The notes under the pieces are model-generated. The model was not told the origin of the DNA and did not search any database. It saw only the letters and a program-made list of their open reading frames with translations. From positions 1-32,794 of the forward strand of contig JAIBJN010000014.1 of the NCBI GenBank assembly GCA_020029595.1: DNA of 32,794 nt, read 5' to 3'. A program made the translations under genes and the position numbers. Shown here one piece after another: positions 31,810 to 32,794 of the stretch. The number at the start of each line of letters is the position of its first letter. The first letter of the stretch is position 1. This DNA is from Actinomycetota bacterium (GTDB lineage: Bacteria > Actinomycetota > Thermoleophilia > Gaiellales > Gaiellaceae).

Positions 31810-32794
31810 ATGCGAAAGCTTCCGCACGTACTCGCTCTCGTGGCGGCGGCCGTCGGTCTTTTGGCGTTTCCGCTTGCGGCGGGGGCCGACCACGGGACGC
31901 GTCCGCACACGAAGAACATCCACGCGTTGGGGCATAGCCCTCATCCCGCCTCGTTCTTCGGCGCGACGGCCGCCAGCCGGAACATCAACTCGGACATCGC
32001 CTTCTGGGGCAAGCTCTCCTTCGACGGGAACTACGACGGGTTCCGGATCATCAAGAACGCGCCGGGTAATCCGCAGGAGATCGTCTGGCAGCACTGCAAC
32101 GGGGACCAGGGCGACATCGTCGTCTGGGAGAACGTCCTCGTGCGGGCATGGAACTCCCCAGCGCCCGCGGACAATCCTGCGACTCCCGAGGCGGAGAATC
32201 GGTTCTGCGACGGCGAGCCCGTACCGGTGGGATTCGAAGGTATCCACATCTTCGACATCAGCGACCTCACGAACCCCGAGCTGGTCGGCTCGGTGGAGCT
32301 GAGCGCCCGGCCGGAGGCCGACGCGTTCGGGTGCGGCTCGCACACGGTGACGGGAGTGCCGGACCTCGAGAACAACCGCCTGATCGTCTACAACCAGACG
32401 TCCGGCGGCCCGTGTCCGTTCATCGGCATCATCGAGGTCCCCCTGGACGATCCGGGGAGCGCGAGCTTCATCCGGAACGAGCCGCTCATGAACGCGGGTG
32501 CCGCTCACGACTGCGGCGCAATCCTCGGCGACGTCATGAAGCTGGCGTGCGCGAGCGGCGCGGCCTCGAACGTCTACAGCCTGGGCGGCCCGAGCGGCGG
32601 CTCGCTCGAGGATCCGCAGTTCCTCTACAACGTTACCGAGCCGGGCGTGGGTATCGGTGGGAACTGGCACTCCGCCGCCTTCACGTGGGACGGCGAGGTG
32701 CTCATCCTCGGCTGGGAGCCGGGCGGCGGCGCCGCCCCCGAGTGCGAGGCGACCGACGCGGACGTCAAGAAGAGCGCCTTCTTCTACGACGCGG
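31810..32794 (+). CDS. Secreted LVIVD-like repeat protein, C-terminus beyond window
   Basis: The frame stays open from ATG 31810 to the window end (328 residues seen), with AGGAGGTG four bases upstream. A signal peptide is clear: MRKLPH, a hydrophobic core VLALVAAAVGLLAFPLA, and AGA/DH as likely cleavage region. The mature part has repeated beta-propeller-like blocks such as GIHIFDISDLTNPELVGSVEL and FIGIIEVPLDDPG, and several cysteines (CNGD, FCDGE, FGCGSH, CPF, HDCG) that could pair outside the cell. This resembles the LVIVD-repeat proteins, which have no agreed function. Neither catalytic residues nor a wall anchor are visible in the part present. Confidence 0.8.
   Translation, partial: MRKLPHVLALVAAAVGLLAFPLAAGADHGTRPHTKNIHALGHSPHPASFFGATAASRNINSDIAFWGKLSFDGNYDGFRIIKNAPGNPQEIVWQHCNGDQGDIVVWENVLVRAWNSPAPADNPATPEAENRFCDGEPVPVGFEGIHIFDISDLTNPELVGSVELSARPEADAFGCGSHTVTGVPDLENNRLIVYNQTSGGPCPFIGIIEVPLDDPGSASFIRNEPLMNAGAAHDCGAILGDVMKLACASGAASNVYSLGGPSGGSLEDPQFLYNVTEPGVGIGGNWHSAAFTWDGEVLILGWEPGGGAAPECEATDADVKKSAFFYDA

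Overview
The window is very GC-rich and gene-dense, uses many GTG and TTG starts, and chains most genes by 1-4 base overlaps. It is best explained as an actinobacterial chromosome. The division cluster has no ftsA, MurE carries a meso-DAP type signature, and several starts look leaderless. Together these suggest a deep-branching high-GC actinobacterium, perhaps class Thermoleophilia; that placement is inference.

Layout. Positions 1-1573 hold a truncated threonine aldolase (minus) divergent from rlmN (plus). Positions 1600-7562 are a minus-strand operon read gcvT-gcvH-gcvPA-gcvPB, followed by a HEAT-repeat protein, a cupin remnant that has lost its middle, and an ankyrin-repeat protein. Between gcvT and ftsZ (7674-7877) lies the collapsed remnant of a tryptophanase/tyrosine phenol-lyase family gene. 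Positions 7931-22854 are a complete minus-strand dcw cluster: mraZ-rsmH-ftsL-ftsI-murE-murF-mraY-murD-ftsW-murG-murC-murB-ftsQ-ftsZ. Upstream of mraZ is a four-repeat MraZ operator laid over a promoter, and ftsZ has its own TTGACA/TACCCT promoter. A PfkB-family sugar kinase lies upstream of mraZ.

From 23858 an ECF-like sigma factor is translationally coupled to an Ogt-type alkyl-DNA repair protein. A small protein of unknown function follows on the opposite strand. A minus-strand unit of a CGNR zinc-finger regulator, hyuA and hyuB (hydantoinase/oxoprolinase family) is divergent from a plus-strand unit of cupin, HhH-GPD DNA glycosylase, azlC and azlD. The two units share a compact bidirectional promoter. 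The window ends inside a secreted protein preceded by a hairpin-rich leader.

How the genes work together. The dcw genes supply the lipid II pathway (MurB, C, D, E, F, MraY, MurG) and the septal machinery (FtsL, Q, I, W, Z). The gcv genes supply the T, H and split P proteins of the glycine cleavage system. The rest is accessory: DNA repair, amino-acid export, hydantoin/oxoproline-type catabolism and small regulators. I see no CRISPR array, prophage, insertion sequence, tRNA or rRNA. The most unusual signals are two genes collapsed by internal deletion, a roughly 70-base intergenic repeat in three copies, a recurring -10-like hexamer 6-9 bases before start codons, a murD with no standard start codon, and the sigma factor-ogt pair.
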